Shown in pieces: positions 8,102 to 17,502 of a stretch of 64,000 nucleotides of DNA; position 1 is the first letter of the stretch, and each line of letters opens with the position of its first letter. The stretch comes from Wenyingzhuangia sp. 2_MG-2023 (lineage in GTDB: Bacteria > Bacteroidota > Bacteroidia > Flavobacteriales > Flavobacteriaceae), in assembly GCF_030548295.1 (NCBI RefSeq), contig NZ_JAUOSB010000005.1, positions 124,001 to 188,000 on the forward strand, given 5' to 3'. Under the pieces are notes generated by a model that worked only from the letters and a program-made list of their open reading frames with translations, searched no databases and was not told where the DNA came from. The position numbers and the translations under genes were made by a program.

Positions 8102-8917
8102 TCAACTAAAAAAACTAATCAATAAGTAATAAAGTATTGGTATACCCTCTACCCAAAAAGAAGCAAAATACCTAGATTGGTGTTCTGAAGATAACAACAA
8201 CAAAACCATCAAACAAGAACTTGTAACCACATATTGCCACAAACCAACTGTATTAAAAATCTGATAATGAATTGCTATAGAAATCAATAAAAAAAAGCCT
8301 CCTAAAACTCTCACTTTTGGCAATCCCATCATCAAAGGAAATGTCTTTATTTTTTGAATATCAAAAACCATATCTCTAATATCAAAAGGAAGTGTTAGAA
8401 CAATAACAAACAACATCATTTCTAAAAAATAAAGCAGTGTATCCGTTCTAAACTCCAACGGAAAAAATACTATTACCCCAGCCCATACTAAGGCTATAAC
8501 CACTATTTTTAATCCAGGAATATAGCGGATGGAGTAACGAATACCGTTTAATTTTAAAAAACTGAAAGCATACATTAAGGTTAAAATTCCGAACGGAAGC
8601 AACCTTAAGACTTGTGCTATTTTAAAACTAAAGACTTCTACCACACAAACAATCGTAGCCATCACCACCATTCCAAAAATAACTCCTTTGTATTGATTGC
8701 TAAATGTATCTAACAAGTGTTTTTTTCCATACTTTTCTTTATTCAGATACCTTATAAAATGATAGGCAAAAAAAGTAGCACAAGACAAAAACAGAGCTTC
8801 ATTATATAGTAAATAATCAAACAAATGTCCTGTTACAAGCACAAAACAAGCGACCGATAGCGAAACATGTACGTTGCTATAGATATAAAACTGAAACAGA
8901 TTTTTTAAAAATTTCAT
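8102..8917 (-). CDS. UbiA-like multipass membrane protein
   Basis: A 271-residue integral membrane protein with eight or nine hydrophobic helices. The overall pattern and the motif LPFDIRDMVFD in the second half resemble the second Asp-rich motif of UbiA prenyltransferases, which transfer prenyl groups to aromatic or other acceptors. The first motif (NDxxDxxxD) is not evident, so catalysis is doubtful. The frame opens at 8965; I prefer the ATG at 8917 (MKFLKNLFQFY). A minus-strand TAnnTTTG box at 8985-8978 would fit either start. Divergent from gcvP. Confidence 0.65.
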   Translation of the reverse strand: MKFLKNLFQFYIYSNVHVSLSVACFVLVTGHLFDYLLYNEALFLSCATFFAYHFIRYLNKEKYGKKHLLDTFSNQYKGVIFGMVVMATIVCVVEVFSFKIAQVLRLLPFGILTLMYAFSFLKLNGIRYSIRYIPGLKIVVIALVWAGVIVFFPLEFRTDTLLYFLEMMLFVIVLTLPFDIRDMVFDIQKIKTFPLMMGLPKVRVLGGFFLLISIAIHYQIFNTVGLWQYVVTSSCLMVLLLLSSEHQSRYFASFWVEGIPILYYLLISFFS

Positions 8918-8977
8918 CACACAGGGATACTTATCAACAAAGTAAGTTAAAATTGGGTATAACATTTACCCAACACA

Positions 8978-8985
8978 CAAAAATA
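8978..8985 (-). promoter_or_regulatory. -7 box of the UbiA-like gene (TATTTTTG on minus strand)
   Basis: Exact TAnnTTTG on the minus strand, 12 bases before the ATG at 8965 and 60 bases before the preferred ATG at 8917. Confidence 0.4.
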
Positions 8986-9001
8986 TGACTTTTATAATCC
9001 T

Positions 9002-9009
9002 TACTTTTG
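9002..9009 (+). promoter_or_regulatory. -7 box of gcvP (TACTTTTG)
   Basis: Exact TAnnTTTG match 27 bases before the gcvP ATG at 9037, giving a leader of about 20 bases. It begins 16 bases after the divergent box at 8978-8985, so the two promoters share a compact control region. It also argues against the upstream in-frame ATG at 9007, which lies within the box. Confidence 0.55.
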
Positions 9010-9036
9010 TGCTTCCCAAATTTTTATTTTTTGAAC

Positions 9037-11886
9037 ATGAAAACAGATGTTTTTGCACATAGACACATTGGTTCTGATTCCGTAGAACAACAACAAATGT
9101 TGACTGAACTGAACTTGAAGAACCTAGACGAGTTGATTGACCTAACCGTTCCTAAAGACATTCGTTTCCAGAACAATTTACAATTAGATCCTGCACTGAG
9201 TGAGTATGAATATCTAGACCATATTCAAAAATTATCTGTAAAGAATAAATTGTTTAAAAACTATATTGGTTTGGGCTACCACCCTACCATTACCCCTGGT
9301 GTTATTCAACGTAATATTTTAGAAAATCCGGGATGGTATACAGCCTACACACCTTACCAAGCAGAAATTGCACAAGGTAGATTGGAAGCTTTGCTAAACT
9401 ACCAAACCATGGTTACCGATTTGACAGGAATGGAAATTGCCAATGCTTCTTTGTTAGACGAAGGAACAGCTGCAGCCGAAGCCATGATTTTATTATACAA
9501 TACACGAACTAGAAATCAAAAGAAAAACAATGCTATGTCTTTCTTTGTTTCTGAAAATGTATTGCCACAGACTCTTGATGTATTAAACGCTAGAGCCACC
9601 CCCTTACAAATTGAATTGATCATCGCCAATCATGAAACTTTTGAGTTTTCAGAAAAAACATTTGGCGGATTGGTACAATATCCTGGCAAAAACGGAAAAG
9701 TTGTCAATTATACGGATTTTGTAAAAAAAGCAAATGCAGCGGAAGCTAGAATTGCAGTTGCTGCAGATTTATTAAGCTTGACTTTGTTAACACCTCCTGG
9801 AGAATGGGGAGCTGATATTGTTGTAGGAACTACGCAACGTTTTGGAATTCCGATGGGATATGGTGGACCACACGCAGCTTATTTTGCAACCAAAGAAACT
9901 TATAAAAGATCTATTCCAGGAAGAATTATAGGTGTGACCAAAGATTTGGATGGCAATCGTGCATTGCGCATGGCATTGCAAACCAGAGAACAACACATTA
10001 AAAGAGAAAAAGCAACGTCTAACATTTGTACGGCTCAAGTTTTATTGGCTGTTATGGCGGGAATGTACGGTGTTTTTCATGGTCCAAAAGGATTGACATA
10101 CATTGCTCATAAAATTTTAGCACTAACACATACACTAAATCTAAAACTTCAGGAATTAGGAATAGAACAAGTAAACGAAGTCTTTTTTGATACGTTGAAT
10201 GTAACCGTTCCTTCTGCTAGCAAAGTAAAAGAAGTTGCAGAATTACTACATGTTAATTTTTTATACAATTCTGAAACTTCAGTAAGCATCTCCATTAACG
10301 AGACAACCAACTTAGAAGACATCAATGAAATTGTAAAAATCCTAACCAAAGTAACCGATAAAAACTTTAGTGCTATTCAAAAAATTGAAGAAATCAGTAT
10401 TGCTTCAGAATTTGAAAGAACCTCTGATTTTTTGAGCAATTCTGTATTCAACACCTATCATTCTGAAACAGCAATGATGCGTTATATCAAAAAATTAGAA
10501 CGAAAAGATTTGTCTCTAAATCACTCCATGATTTCTTTAGGATCTTGTACCATGAAATTGAATGCTGCTTCTGAAATGTTGCCTTTAAGTTGGCCAAACT
10601 GGGGAAGCATTCATCCATTTGTTCCTGTAGAACAAGCACAAGGTTATCAAGAAGTTTTGAAAGGTTTGGAAAACGATTTGAACGAAATTACAGGTTTTTA
10701 TGCCACTTCTTTACAACCAAATTCTGGGGCACAAGGAGAATATGCTGGTTTGTTAGTCATCAAAGCATATCATGAATCTAGAGGAGATAGTCATAGAAAT
10801 ATTTGTTTGATTCCATCATCTGCTCACGGAACCAACCCTGCTTCTGCTGTAATGGCAGGAATGAAAGTTGTAGTAACCAAAGCTACAGAAGATGGAAATA
10901 TTGATATTGACGATTTAAGAGAAAAAGCATTATTACACAAAGACAACTTGTCTTGTTTGATGGTAACTTACCCTTCTACTCACGGGGTTTTTGAAAGTGG
11001 AATTAAAGAAATTACACAATTGATTCACGACAACGGAGGACAAGTATATATGGATGGTGCCAACATGAATGCCCAAGTAGGACTGACCAACCCTGCTACT
11101 ATTGGAGCCGATGTTTGTCATTTAAATCTACACAAAACGTTTGCCATTCCTCACGGAGGTGGTGGACCTGGGGTAGGACCTATTTGCGTGGTAAAACACC
11201 TAGCTCCTTTTTTACCCTCTAACCCAGTAATAAAAACCGGAGGAGACAATGCTATTAGTGCAGTATCATCTGCACCTTGGGGATCTGCCTTGGTCTGCTT
11301 AATTTCTTATGGATACATTAAGATGTTGGGAGCAAAAGGATTAAAATCAGCTACAGAAAATGCTATTTTAAATGCCAACTATATCAAAACCAGACTAGAA
11401 ACAGCTTACAATATTTTATACTCTGGAGAAAATGGGTTTTGTGCACATGAAATGATTGTCGACTTTAGAAGCTTTAAATCTAAGGGAATTGAAGTAGTAG
11501 ATGTAGCCAAAAGATTGATTGATTACGGTTTCCATGCTCCTACAGTATCTTTCCCTGTTGCAGGTACCTTGATGATAGAACCTACGGAAAGTGAAAACAA
11601 AGAAGAATTAGACACTTTTATCAATGCAATGTTAAGCATTAAAAAAGAAATTGACGAATTGGAATTTCACGACGAAAATTCTGTCTTGAAAAATGCACCA
11701 CACACACAACAACAATTAACTGCAGACAACTGGACTTTTAATTACAGTAGACAAAAAGCAGCCTATCCAATGAAAGGACTTTCTGACAATAAGTTCTGGC
11801 CTTCTGTTCGTAGAGTTGATGATGCCTATGGTGATAGAAACCTTGTTTGCTCTTGCGAACCTATTGAAAGTTATATGGAAGTTTAA
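9037..11886 (+). CDS. gcvP: Glycine dehydrogenase (decarboxylating), P-protein
   Basis: The PLP-dependent P-protein of the glycine cleavage system, which decarboxylates glycine and passes the aminomethyl group to the lipoyl H-protein. The single 949-residue chain joins the two halves that are separate subunits in some bacteria. The PLP lysine is K700 in HLNLHKTFAIPHGGGGPG. The N-terminus TDVFAHRHIGSD is typical, hence the ATG at 9037 rather than 9007. gcvT and gcvH are not in the window, as is usual when the system is scattered. Confidence 0.97.
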   Translation: MKTDVFAHRHIGSDSVEQQQMLTELNLKNLDELIDLTVPKDIRFQNNLQLDPALSEYEYLDHIQKLSVKNKLFKNYIGLGYHPTITPGVIQRNILENPGWYTAYTPYQAEIAQGRLEALLNYQTMVTDLTGMEIANASLLDEGTAAAEAMILLYNTRTRNQKKNNAMSFFVSENVLPQTLDVLNARATPLQIELIIANHETFEFSEKTFGGLVQYPGKNGKVVNYTDFVKKANAAEARIAVAADLLSLTLLTPPGEWGADIVVGTTQRFGIPMGYGGPHAAYFATKETYKRSIPGRIIGVTKDLDGNRALRMALQTREQHIKREKATSNICTAQVLLAVMAGMYGVFHGPKGLTYIAHKILALTHTLNLKLQELGIEQVNEVFFDTLNVTVPSASKVKEVAELLHVNFLYNSETSVSISINETTNLEDINEIVKILTKVTDKNFSAIQKIEEISIASEFERTSDFLSNSVFNTYHSETAMMRYIKKLERKDLSLNHSMISLGSCTMKLNAASEMLPLSWPNWGSIHPFVPVEQAQGYQEVLKGLENDLNEITGFYATSLQPNSGAQGEYAGLLVIKAYHESRGDSHRNICLIPSSAHGTNPASAVMAGMKVVVTKATEDGNIDIDDLREKALLHKDNLSCLMVTYPSTHGVFESGIKEITQLIHDNGGQVYMDGANMNAQVGLTNPATIGADVCHLNLHKTFAIPHGGGGPGVGPICVVKHLAPFLPSNPVIKTGGDNAISAVSSAPWGSALVCLISYGYIKMLGAKGLKSATENAILNANYIKTRLETAYNILYSGENGFCAHEMIVDFRSFKSKGIEVVDVAKRLIDYGFHAPTVSFPVAGTLMIEPTESENKEELDTFINAMLSIKKEIDELEFHDENSVLKNAPHTQQQLTADNWTFNYSRQKAAYPMKGLSDNKFWPSVRRVDDAYGDRNLVCSCEPIESYMEV

Positions 11887-11900
11887 AACTTTTTATTTTT

Positions 11901-11945
11901 AAAAACAAAAGCAATACGAATTTCATATTGCTTTTGTTTTTTTAG
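11901..11945 (+). terminator. Intrinsic terminator after gcvP
   Basis: A 16-bp stem (11901-11916 with 11926-11941) with a 9-base loop and a T run, 14 bases after the gcvP stop. Confidence 0.8.
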
Positions 11946-12290
11946 TACCCTTTTTATCTCGCCCAAATTCTACAATTACAACCGTTACACCTCCCAAAGT
12001 ATAACACAACATATCCAACCAAGAAAATGTAGTTCCTGTCACAACATCTATCAATCTTGACCTGGAAAGATTAAAGAGACTCAATACATTTATCCATTGT
12101 AAAAACTCTACTGCATAACAGAACCCATATTGTACAAGTAACGTAATTCAACTTAGAAAAAGACATCAACAAAGAATATAGTAAAATTGTCATAAGATAA
12201 TCTCCCACATAAAACCTGACAAATCCAGAGTTTAGATTTGTTTCAATCCCATATCAAATGTTGCTTAAAATCTAATTTTTGAAAATTCAT
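11943..12290 (-). pseudogene. Decayed DUF2809 membrane protein gene
   Basis: No intact ORF lies here, but translation of the minus strand in two frames gives adjoining pieces of one membrane protein. One frame reads GFVRFYVGDYLMTILLYS (about 12222-12169) and runs on to MSFSKLNYV. After a frameshift near 12130-12150 another reads YGFCYAVEFLQWINVL and later TTFSWLDMLCYTLGG. Together they resemble the DUF2809 family of small multipass proteins. An ATG at 12290 gives 15 codons before a stop, and the first membrane helix seems deleted. This remnant fills much of the 756-base gap between gcvP and pdhA. Confidence 0.65.
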
Positions 12291-12642
12291 TGCTTTTACC
12301 TATTAGATAATATTCTTATTCCACAAGGATTATTTCATTAAAAAAATTTAAATATTAAACAATTATAAAAGCCGATATTCAAAACATAAAAAAAAGCAAA
12401 AAAAAGACAACAAACACCTGATTACAAACACTATACAATAACAACACATTACGCTTCTCATGAAATTCAACCGATTCAATTTTAAAAACCTATAAATTCT
12501 TCATTGACAGGTCTTAAAAAAGTTATCTAAGTTTTTTTTTCCTTACTTCTAAAGTCTTATTTTTGCTCGTATTCTACAAATATAAAGTGTGACCCACGTG
12601 TAAAATGCGTAGTTCATTTATTATAAATTATTAAAATAAATC
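12291..12642. other. Intergenic region upstream of pdhA
   Basis: An AT-rich stretch with no open frame worth calling on either strand. It holds the pdhA promoter (12558-12565) and a leader of about 70 bases. I see no tRNA, repeat or convincing riboswitch fold. Confidence 0.5.
12558..12565 (+). promoter_or_regulatory. -7 box of pdhA-pdhC (TATTTTTG)
   Basis: Exact TAnnTTTG match, implying a start of transcription near 12570 and a leader of about 70 bases, longer than most in this window. A T-rich tract stands where the -33 box would be. Confidence 0.5.
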
Positions 12643-13641
12643 ATGAAAGAAATCACTAAAGAAACCTATATCAACTGGTATAAGGACATGCTTTTCTGGA
12701 GAAAGTTTGAGGACAAACTGGCGGCAGTTTACATCCAACAAAAAGTGAGAGGGTTCTTACACCTTTACAATGGTCAAGAAGCTATTTTAGCAGGATGTTT
12801 GCATGTTATGGAATTAGGAGGTAAAGACAAAATGATTACCGCTTACCGTAACCACGTGCAACCTATTGGTATGGGAGTAGATCCTAAAAGAGTAATGGCT
12901 GAATTGTACGGAAAAGTGACCGGTACTTCTAAGGGTATGGGAGGTTCTATGCATATTTTCTCTAAGGAACACGGTTTTTATGGTGGTCACGGTATTGTAG
13001 GAGGTCAAATTCCTTTAGGTGCTGGTATGGCTTTTGGTGATAAATACCACAATACAGGTGGTGTTACTATTTGTTGTTTTGGTGATGGTGCTGCTCGTCA
13101 AGGGTCACTTCACGAAACTTTTAACATGGCAATGCTTTGGAAATTACCTGTGGTATTTATTGTTGAAAATAATGGATACGCAATGGGTACTTCTGTCGAA
13201 CGTACTGCAAATCACGAAAATATTTGGAAATTAGGTTTAGGATATGAAATGCCTTGTGGACCTGTAGATGGAATGGATCCTGTAAAAGTTGCAGAAGCAA
13301 TGGAGGAAGCTATTGATAGAGCTCGTAGAGGTGATGGTCCAACTTTCTTAGAAATGAAAACCTACCGTTATAGAGGTCACTCTATGTCTGATGCACAACA
13401 TTATCGTACAAAAGATGAAGTTGCTGAATACAAAAAAATTGACCCTATTACAACTACTTTAGATGTAATTAGAAAAGAGGGGTACATGACTGAAGATGAA
13501 ATAAAGCAAGTTGAAAAAGACGTGAAAGCTAAAGTTGCTGAATGTGAAAAATTTGCTGAAGAGTCTGCATATCCAGACAAACAACAATTGTACGATATGG
13601 TATACCAACAAGAAAATTACCCATTTGTAAAACATAAATAA
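12643..13641 (+). CDS. pdhA: Pyruvate dehydrogenase E1 component, alpha subunit
   Basis: The TPP-binding alpha subunit of pyruvate dehydrogenase E1, which decarboxylates pyruvate. The 332 residues show the TPP/metal motif GDGAARQGSLHE (from residue 147) closing with ENNGYAMGT (N176-N177). RYRGHSMSDAQHYR is the phosphorylation-loop region of the family. It is followed 17 bases later by the E2 gene. The E1 beta subunit is not encoded here and must lie elsewhere, the usual flavobacterial arrangement. Confidence 0.96.
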   Translation: MKEITKETYINWYKDMLFWRKFEDKLAAVYIQQKVRGFLHLYNGQEAILAGCLHVMELGGKDKMITAYRNHVQPIGMGVDPKRVMAELYGKVTGTSKGMGGSMHIFSKEHGFYGGHGIVGGQIPLGAGMAFGDKYHNTGGVTICCFGDGAARQGSLHETFNMAMLWKLPVVFIVENNGYAMGTSVERTANHENIWKLGLGYEMPCGPVDGMDPVKVAEAMEEAIDRARRGDGPTFLEMKTYRYRGHSMSDAQHYRTKDEVAEYKKIDPITTTLDVIRKEGYMTEDEIKQVEKDVKAKVAECEKFAEESAYPDKQQLYDMVYQQENYPFVKHK

Positions 13642-13658
13642 TCCAAGAACAAAAAAAT

Positions 13659-15299
13659 ATGGCTACAATAGTTACAATGCCTCGTTTGAGTGATACTATG
13701 ACTGAAGGAACAGTTGCTCAATGGCTTAAAAAAGTAGGTGATAAAATAGAAGAAGGAGACATTTTGGCAGAAATCGAAACAGACAAAGCTACTATGGAAT
13801 TTGAGTCTTTTAACGAAGGTACTTTATTACACATTGGATTACAAGAAGGTGATACCGCTCCTGTTGATAGTTTGTTAGCTATTATTGGTGAAGAAGGTGA
13901 AGATATTTCAGGATTGTTAGATGGTGAAGCTCCTGCTTCTGAAGAAGAAGCTCCTGCCACTGAAGCTCCTGCACAAGAAGAAACCGCAGCACCTGCTGCT
14001 AAAGAAGAGGCTGCTATTCCTGAGGGCGTAACTATCGTTACAATGCCTCGTTTGAGTGATACGATGACAGACGGTACCGTTGCATCTTGGTTGAAAAAAG
14101 TAGGTGACACTGTTGCTGAAGGTGATATTTTAGCTGAAATAGAAACTGACAAAGCAACCATGGAGTTTGAATCTTTTAACGAAGGAACTCTATTATATAT
14201 TGGATTGCAAGAAGGAGAAACTGCTCCTGTAGATAGTTTGTTAGCTATTATTGGTGAAGCTGGAACTGATGTTTCTGGTGTTGCAGAAAACTTTGATAAG
14301 TCTGGTGCTTCTGCATCTGCTCCAAAAGAAGAAGCTCCTAAGACTAAAGCTGAGAAAGCTGCTCCTGCTAAAAAAGAAGCACCTAAGGCTGCTGCCCCAA
14401 CTGCTACTAAAAAAGTAAGTGCTATCAATTCAGAAAACGGACGTATTGTTGCTTCTCCTTTGGCTAAAGCATTGGCTGAAGAAAAAGGAATCAACTTGGC
14501 AAAAGTTGTAGGAACTGGTGAAGGTGGAAGAATTGTAAAGGTAGATATTGAAAATTATGTACCTGCTGTTGAAGTTGCTACTCCTGCTCCAACTGTAGCG
14601 GCTGCTCCTGCTGGAGAAATTTCTCAAAAAGAAGAAAAAAACTCTAACATGCGTAAAGCAATTGCTAGAGCTTTGGACAAATCTCAAACTGAAAACGTAA
14701 ACTTTACCATCAGTTTAGATGTTGATATGGATAACGCAATGGCTTCTAGAGCAATCATAAATCAATTGCCAGACACCAAAGTTTCTTTCAACGATTTAGT
14801 AGTTAAAGCTTGTGCTATGGCCTTGAAACAACATCCACAAATCAATACAGAATGGACTGTTGAAAAAACCATTTACAACGAGCATATTTCTGTTGGTGTA
14901 GCTGTTGCTATAGAAGATGGATTGGTAGTTCCTGTAATTCCTTTTACAGACACATTGAGTTTGACTCAAATTGGTGCTAAAGTAAAAGAAATGGCAATCA
15001 AAGCAAAAACTAAAAAATTGACTCCTGCAGAAATGTCTGGAAGTACTTTTACCGTTTCTAACTTAGGAATGTTTGGAGTAGACAACTTTACTTCTATCAT
15101 TAACCAACCAAACTCTGCTATTTTATCTGTAGGGGGAATCAAACAAAAGCCTGTTGTTAAAAACGGAGAAATTGTTGTAGGTAACGTGATGAACTTAACA
15201 TTGTCTTGTGACCACAGAACTATTGACGGTGCTGTTGGTGCTGCTTTCATCAATACATTAAAACAATATATTGAGAATCCTGTTACTATGATTGCTTAA
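13659..15299 (+). CDS. pdhC: Dihydrolipoamide acetyltransferase (pyruvate dehydrogenase E2)
   Basis: The core of the pyruvate dehydrogenase complex, which moves the acetyl group from lipoamide to CoA. Order along 546 residues: lipoyl domain 1 (about 1-78) and lipoyl domain 2 (about 125-202), each with the lipoylated lysine in ETDKATMEFESFNEG; Ala/Pro/Lys linkers; the E1/E3-binding domain (about 265-300, VASPLAKALAEEKGI); then the acyltransferase domain ending in CDHRTIDGA with catalytic H519 and D523. The two lipoyl domains are close copies, also at DNA level. A 258-codon antisense frame within it is a shadow. Confidence 0.97.
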   Translation: MATIVTMPRLSDTMTEGTVAQWLKKVGDKIEEGDILAEIETDKATMEFESFNEGTLLHIGLQEGDTAPVDSLLAIIGEEGEDISGLLDGEAPASEEEAPATEAPAQEETAAPAAKEEAAIPEGVTIVTMPRLSDTMTDGTVASWLKKVGDTVAEGDILAEIETDKATMEFESFNEGTLLYIGLQEGETAPVDSLLAIIGEAGTDVSGVAENFDKSGASASAPKEEAPKTKAEKAAPAKKEAPKAAAPTATKKVSAINSENGRIVASPLAKALAEEKGINLAKVVGTGEGGRIVKVDIENYVPAVEVATPAPTVAAAPAGEISQKEEKNSNMRKAIARALDKSQTENVNFTISLDVDMDNAMASRAIINQLPDTKVSFNDLVVKACAMALKQHPQINTEWTVEKTIYNEHISVGVAVAIEDGLVVPVIPFTDTLSLTQIGAKVKEMAIKAKTKKLTPAEMSGSTFTVSNLGMFGVDNFTSIINQPNSAILSVGGIKQKPVVKNGEIVVGNVMNLTLSCDHRTIDGAVGAAFINTLKQYIENPVTMIA

Positions 15300-15322
15300 G
15301 CAATTTTACTTATATTATATAC

Positions 15323-15353
15323 AACACCTCTGTACTCACAGAGGTGTTTTTTT
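15323..15353 (+). terminator. Intrinsic terminator after pdhC
   Basis: An 11-bp stem (15323-15333 with 15338-15348), 4-base loop, then a T run. Confidence 0.85.
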
Positions 15354-15441
15354 ATATCTTAGATTTATCATATAAAACATTTATTTTGGCTCGATATATG
15401 ATATAAAAACGAAAAATATATTTTTTAATAGAACACAAAAT

Positions 15442-16452
15442 ATGAATCACTTAAAAAGAATTTTTATAGCAAGTTTAACCTTGTTGACCATAGCATGTAA
15501 CAATACTCCTAAACAAGCTAGTATTGAAGGAAGCATACAAAACTTGCCAGAAAACGTTACTGAAATCATCATCAGAACTCAAGAGGGAATCCAAAATATT
15601 CCTGTAAAAAACGGTCAATTTAAGGACTCTATCAACTACAAAGGAGAGTATGCTTTTCTTCAAATAGGTAGAGAAGGTAAAATGTTGTTCTTAGATGAAG
15701 ATACTCAGTTAAAAATAGTTGCCGATGCAAACGACCTAAACAAGTCTATTGAATATTCTGGAAATGGTGAAAAAGAAAGCAATTATCTAAAAGCAAAAGA
15801 GAATATCACCGAAGAGTTATTCACTAAAATAGAGAGTCTAAATACTCTAGAAGAGAGTGCTTTTAATAATTATGTAAATGATATAACTTCTCGTATTGAG
15901 ACCTTGATAAATGAATACGATGGTATGAATCCAACCTTGGTAGAAAAAGAAAAAGAAATGGCTACGCTACTGGGAGACAAACTACAAGAGCAATACAAAT
16001 TAGCTAACAGAACTAAAGTTTCTCTAGAAACAGGTACTCCTTCTCCTGAATTCAACAATTTAGAAAATTACAACGGAGGAACTACTTCTTTAAAAGACTT
16101 AAAAGGAAGTTATGTATATATTGATATTTGGGCTACTTGGTGTCCTCCATGTATTGCTGAAATTCCTTACTTAAAACAGATAGAAGAAAAATTCCATAGC
16201 AAAAACATCAAATTTGTAAGTCTTTCTATTGACAATGATGGAGCAAAAGAGAAATGGAAAACCATGATCAAAGAAAAAGAAATGGGAGGAATTCAATTAT
16301 TTAATAACAAAAATGATTTGTTTGTAAATGATTATCAGGTTACAGGAATTCCAAGATTTATTTTAATAGACAAAGAGGGGAATATTATGGATGCCAATGC
16401 TCCAAGGCCTTCTAACCCTGAATTGAGTAAAACACTCGAAAAACTTTTTTAA
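15442..16452 (+). CDS. TlpA-like thiol-disulfide oxidoreductase lipoprotein
   Basis: A 336-residue lipoprotein (signal MNHLKRIFIASLTLLTIAC, lipidation at the Cys). Residues about 25-125 fit the DUF4369 domain common in Bacteroidota TlpA relatives; about 190-335 form a thioredoxin-like AhpC/TSA-Redoxin domain with the active site WATWCPPC and the cis-proline in TGIPRFIL. It probably reduces or exchanges disulfides in the periplasm; substrates are unknown. It stands alone between terminators. Confidence 0.9.
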   Translation: MNHLKRIFIASLTLLTIACNNTPKQASIEGSIQNLPENVTEIIIRTQEGIQNIPVKNGQFKDSINYKGEYAFLQIGREGKMLFLDEDTQLKIVADANDLNKSIEYSGNGEKESNYLKAKENITEELFTKIESLNTLEESAFNNYVNDITSRIETLINEYDGMNPTLVEKEKEMATLLGDKLQEQYKLANRTKVSLETGTPSPEFNNLENYNGGTTSLKDLKGSYVYIDIWATWCPPCIAEIPYLKQIEEKFHSKNIKFVSLSIDNDGAKEKWKTMIKEKEMGGIQLFNNKNDLFVNDYQVTGIPRFILIDKEGNIMDANAPRPSNPELSKTLEKLF

Positions 16453-16460
16453 CACCGCCT

Positions 16461-16499
16461 AAAATGATCTTGAATAAAATTCAAGATCATTTTTTTTTT
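16461..16499. terminator. Terminator shared by TlpA-like and LpxR-like genes
   Basis: A 14-bp stem (16461-16474 with 16480-16493), 5-base loop and a long T run on the plus strand; the A run on the other side would also serve the converging gene that ends at 16498. Confidence 0.8.
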
Positions 16500-17502
16500 A
16501 GAATCTAAATCCCAATCCAAAACCACCCCACCAATGAGAACTTTTACCGTAGCTGTATTCTTGTGTTCTTCTGGTCAACGTATACTTAAGCACCAATACG
16601 TCTTTAATGTTTAAATTAACCCCAAGATTCATATCAAACAACAAGCTTCTAATTTTATCCCTATCTATGGTGTAAACAGAATGATCTGAGAACAATGCTC
16701 CTTGAAGTGTTGCATTGTATATATTCCATCGTAAACCTGGTTCTATAAAAAGATTGAACCTAGTTTTGTTTTTCTTAAAATTTTTAAAGGCTACTATTTC
16801 GTTAAAATTTAAAGCTGAACTTGTATAGTTGATGTTAAAAAAAGACAACTGAGCACCTAAGTAAATATCCGTTGTATAATTTCCAAAATTTGTTGAAGCT
16901 CTTACAGATGGAATGACAAAATTTCCTGAAACCAAATCATTAAACGCATACAAGTAATCCAATTTGTAATTGATAGCCAAATGCCCTCCATTTTCTATTT
17001 GATTTCCCCACCCTTGTGGTATCGGTCTGTCAGAATTTATGAATTTTGCTTGATGAATATATTCTTGTGCTTTTTCTGCTAAAGACAACCCTAAAGCTCC
17101 AATAGAAAACTCTGAATAAAACGCAGTATTTTTAAACAATTGTGTTTTTCCTAAACTCAAAAAAGTATAAGAAGCATAAGGTCTATCATCTCTTAAAACT
17201 TCTTTTGCAGCTATATTACGAGGTGTAAAAGATTGAAAACCAAAATTTATATGATTGTAAAACTTTGAATTTTCTGCATTGAACCTAAAAAAAGGTTGCC
17301 AAAATTTAAATTCCCTCATCACCAAATCAATTCTCAAACCCGCAGTGTAGTTGTCATCTTCATTTTTAGGAGCAAAAAAGGCATCATTTTCATGATAAAA
17401 CGATGCTTGTTTTACAAATGATTCTTTTTCTTTTTGTGAAAAAACACTGATTGTTGTTGTTAATAAAATAAAAAATACAATCCTTTTAAAGGAATATGTC
17501 AT
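16498..17502 (-). CDS. LpxR-like outer-membrane protein (DUF2219, lipid A deacylase family)
   Basis: A 334-residue secreted beta-barrel protein. After a signal peptide (cut near FSQ, residue 23) come family motifs YHENDAFF (N39, D40), DDNYTAGLRID (T53), DRPYASYTF, and EYIHQ (H150) followed by PQGWGNQI. These match the active-site Asn, Asp, Thr and His of LpxR, which removes the 3'-linked acyloxyacyl chain from lipid A at the cell surface. The C-terminal YSYGKSSHWWGGFGLGFRF is typical of a last barrel strand. Enzymatic activity in this organism is inferred. Confidence 0.8.
   Translation of the reverse strand: MTYSFKRIVFFILLTTTISVFSQKEKESFVKQASFYHENDAFFAPKNEDDNYTAGLRIDLVMREFKFWQPFFRFNAENSKFYNHINFGFQSFTPRNIAAKEVLRDDRPYASYTFLSLGKTQLFKNTAFYSEFSIGALGLSLAEKAQEYIHQAKFINSDRPIPQGWGNQIENGGHLAINYKLDYLYAFNDLVSGNFVIPSVRASTNFGNYTTDIYLGAQLSFFNINYTSSALNFNEIVAFKNFKKNKTRFNLFIEPGLRWNIYNATLQGALFSDHSVYTIDRDKIRSLLFDMNLGVNLNIKDVLVLKYTLTRRTQEYSYGKSSHWWGGFGLGFRF

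Noticed and set aside
12596-12601. CACGTG cores at 12596 and near 12853 as possible parS sites
   Set aside because: The flanks do not give the GTTnCACGTGnAAC palindrome, one lies within pdhA, and they are 30 kb from parAB.
13659-14260. Direct repeat in pdhC
   Set aside because: The two copies are the tandem lipoyl domains of E2, an ordinary domain duplication, not a mobile or recombination repeat.
13718-14494. A 258-codon minus-strand ORF opposite pdhC
   Set aside because: It is antisense to the Ala/Pro/Glu-rich lipoyl and linker region; codon bias there keeps the reverse frame open. No signal, motif or start context supports it.
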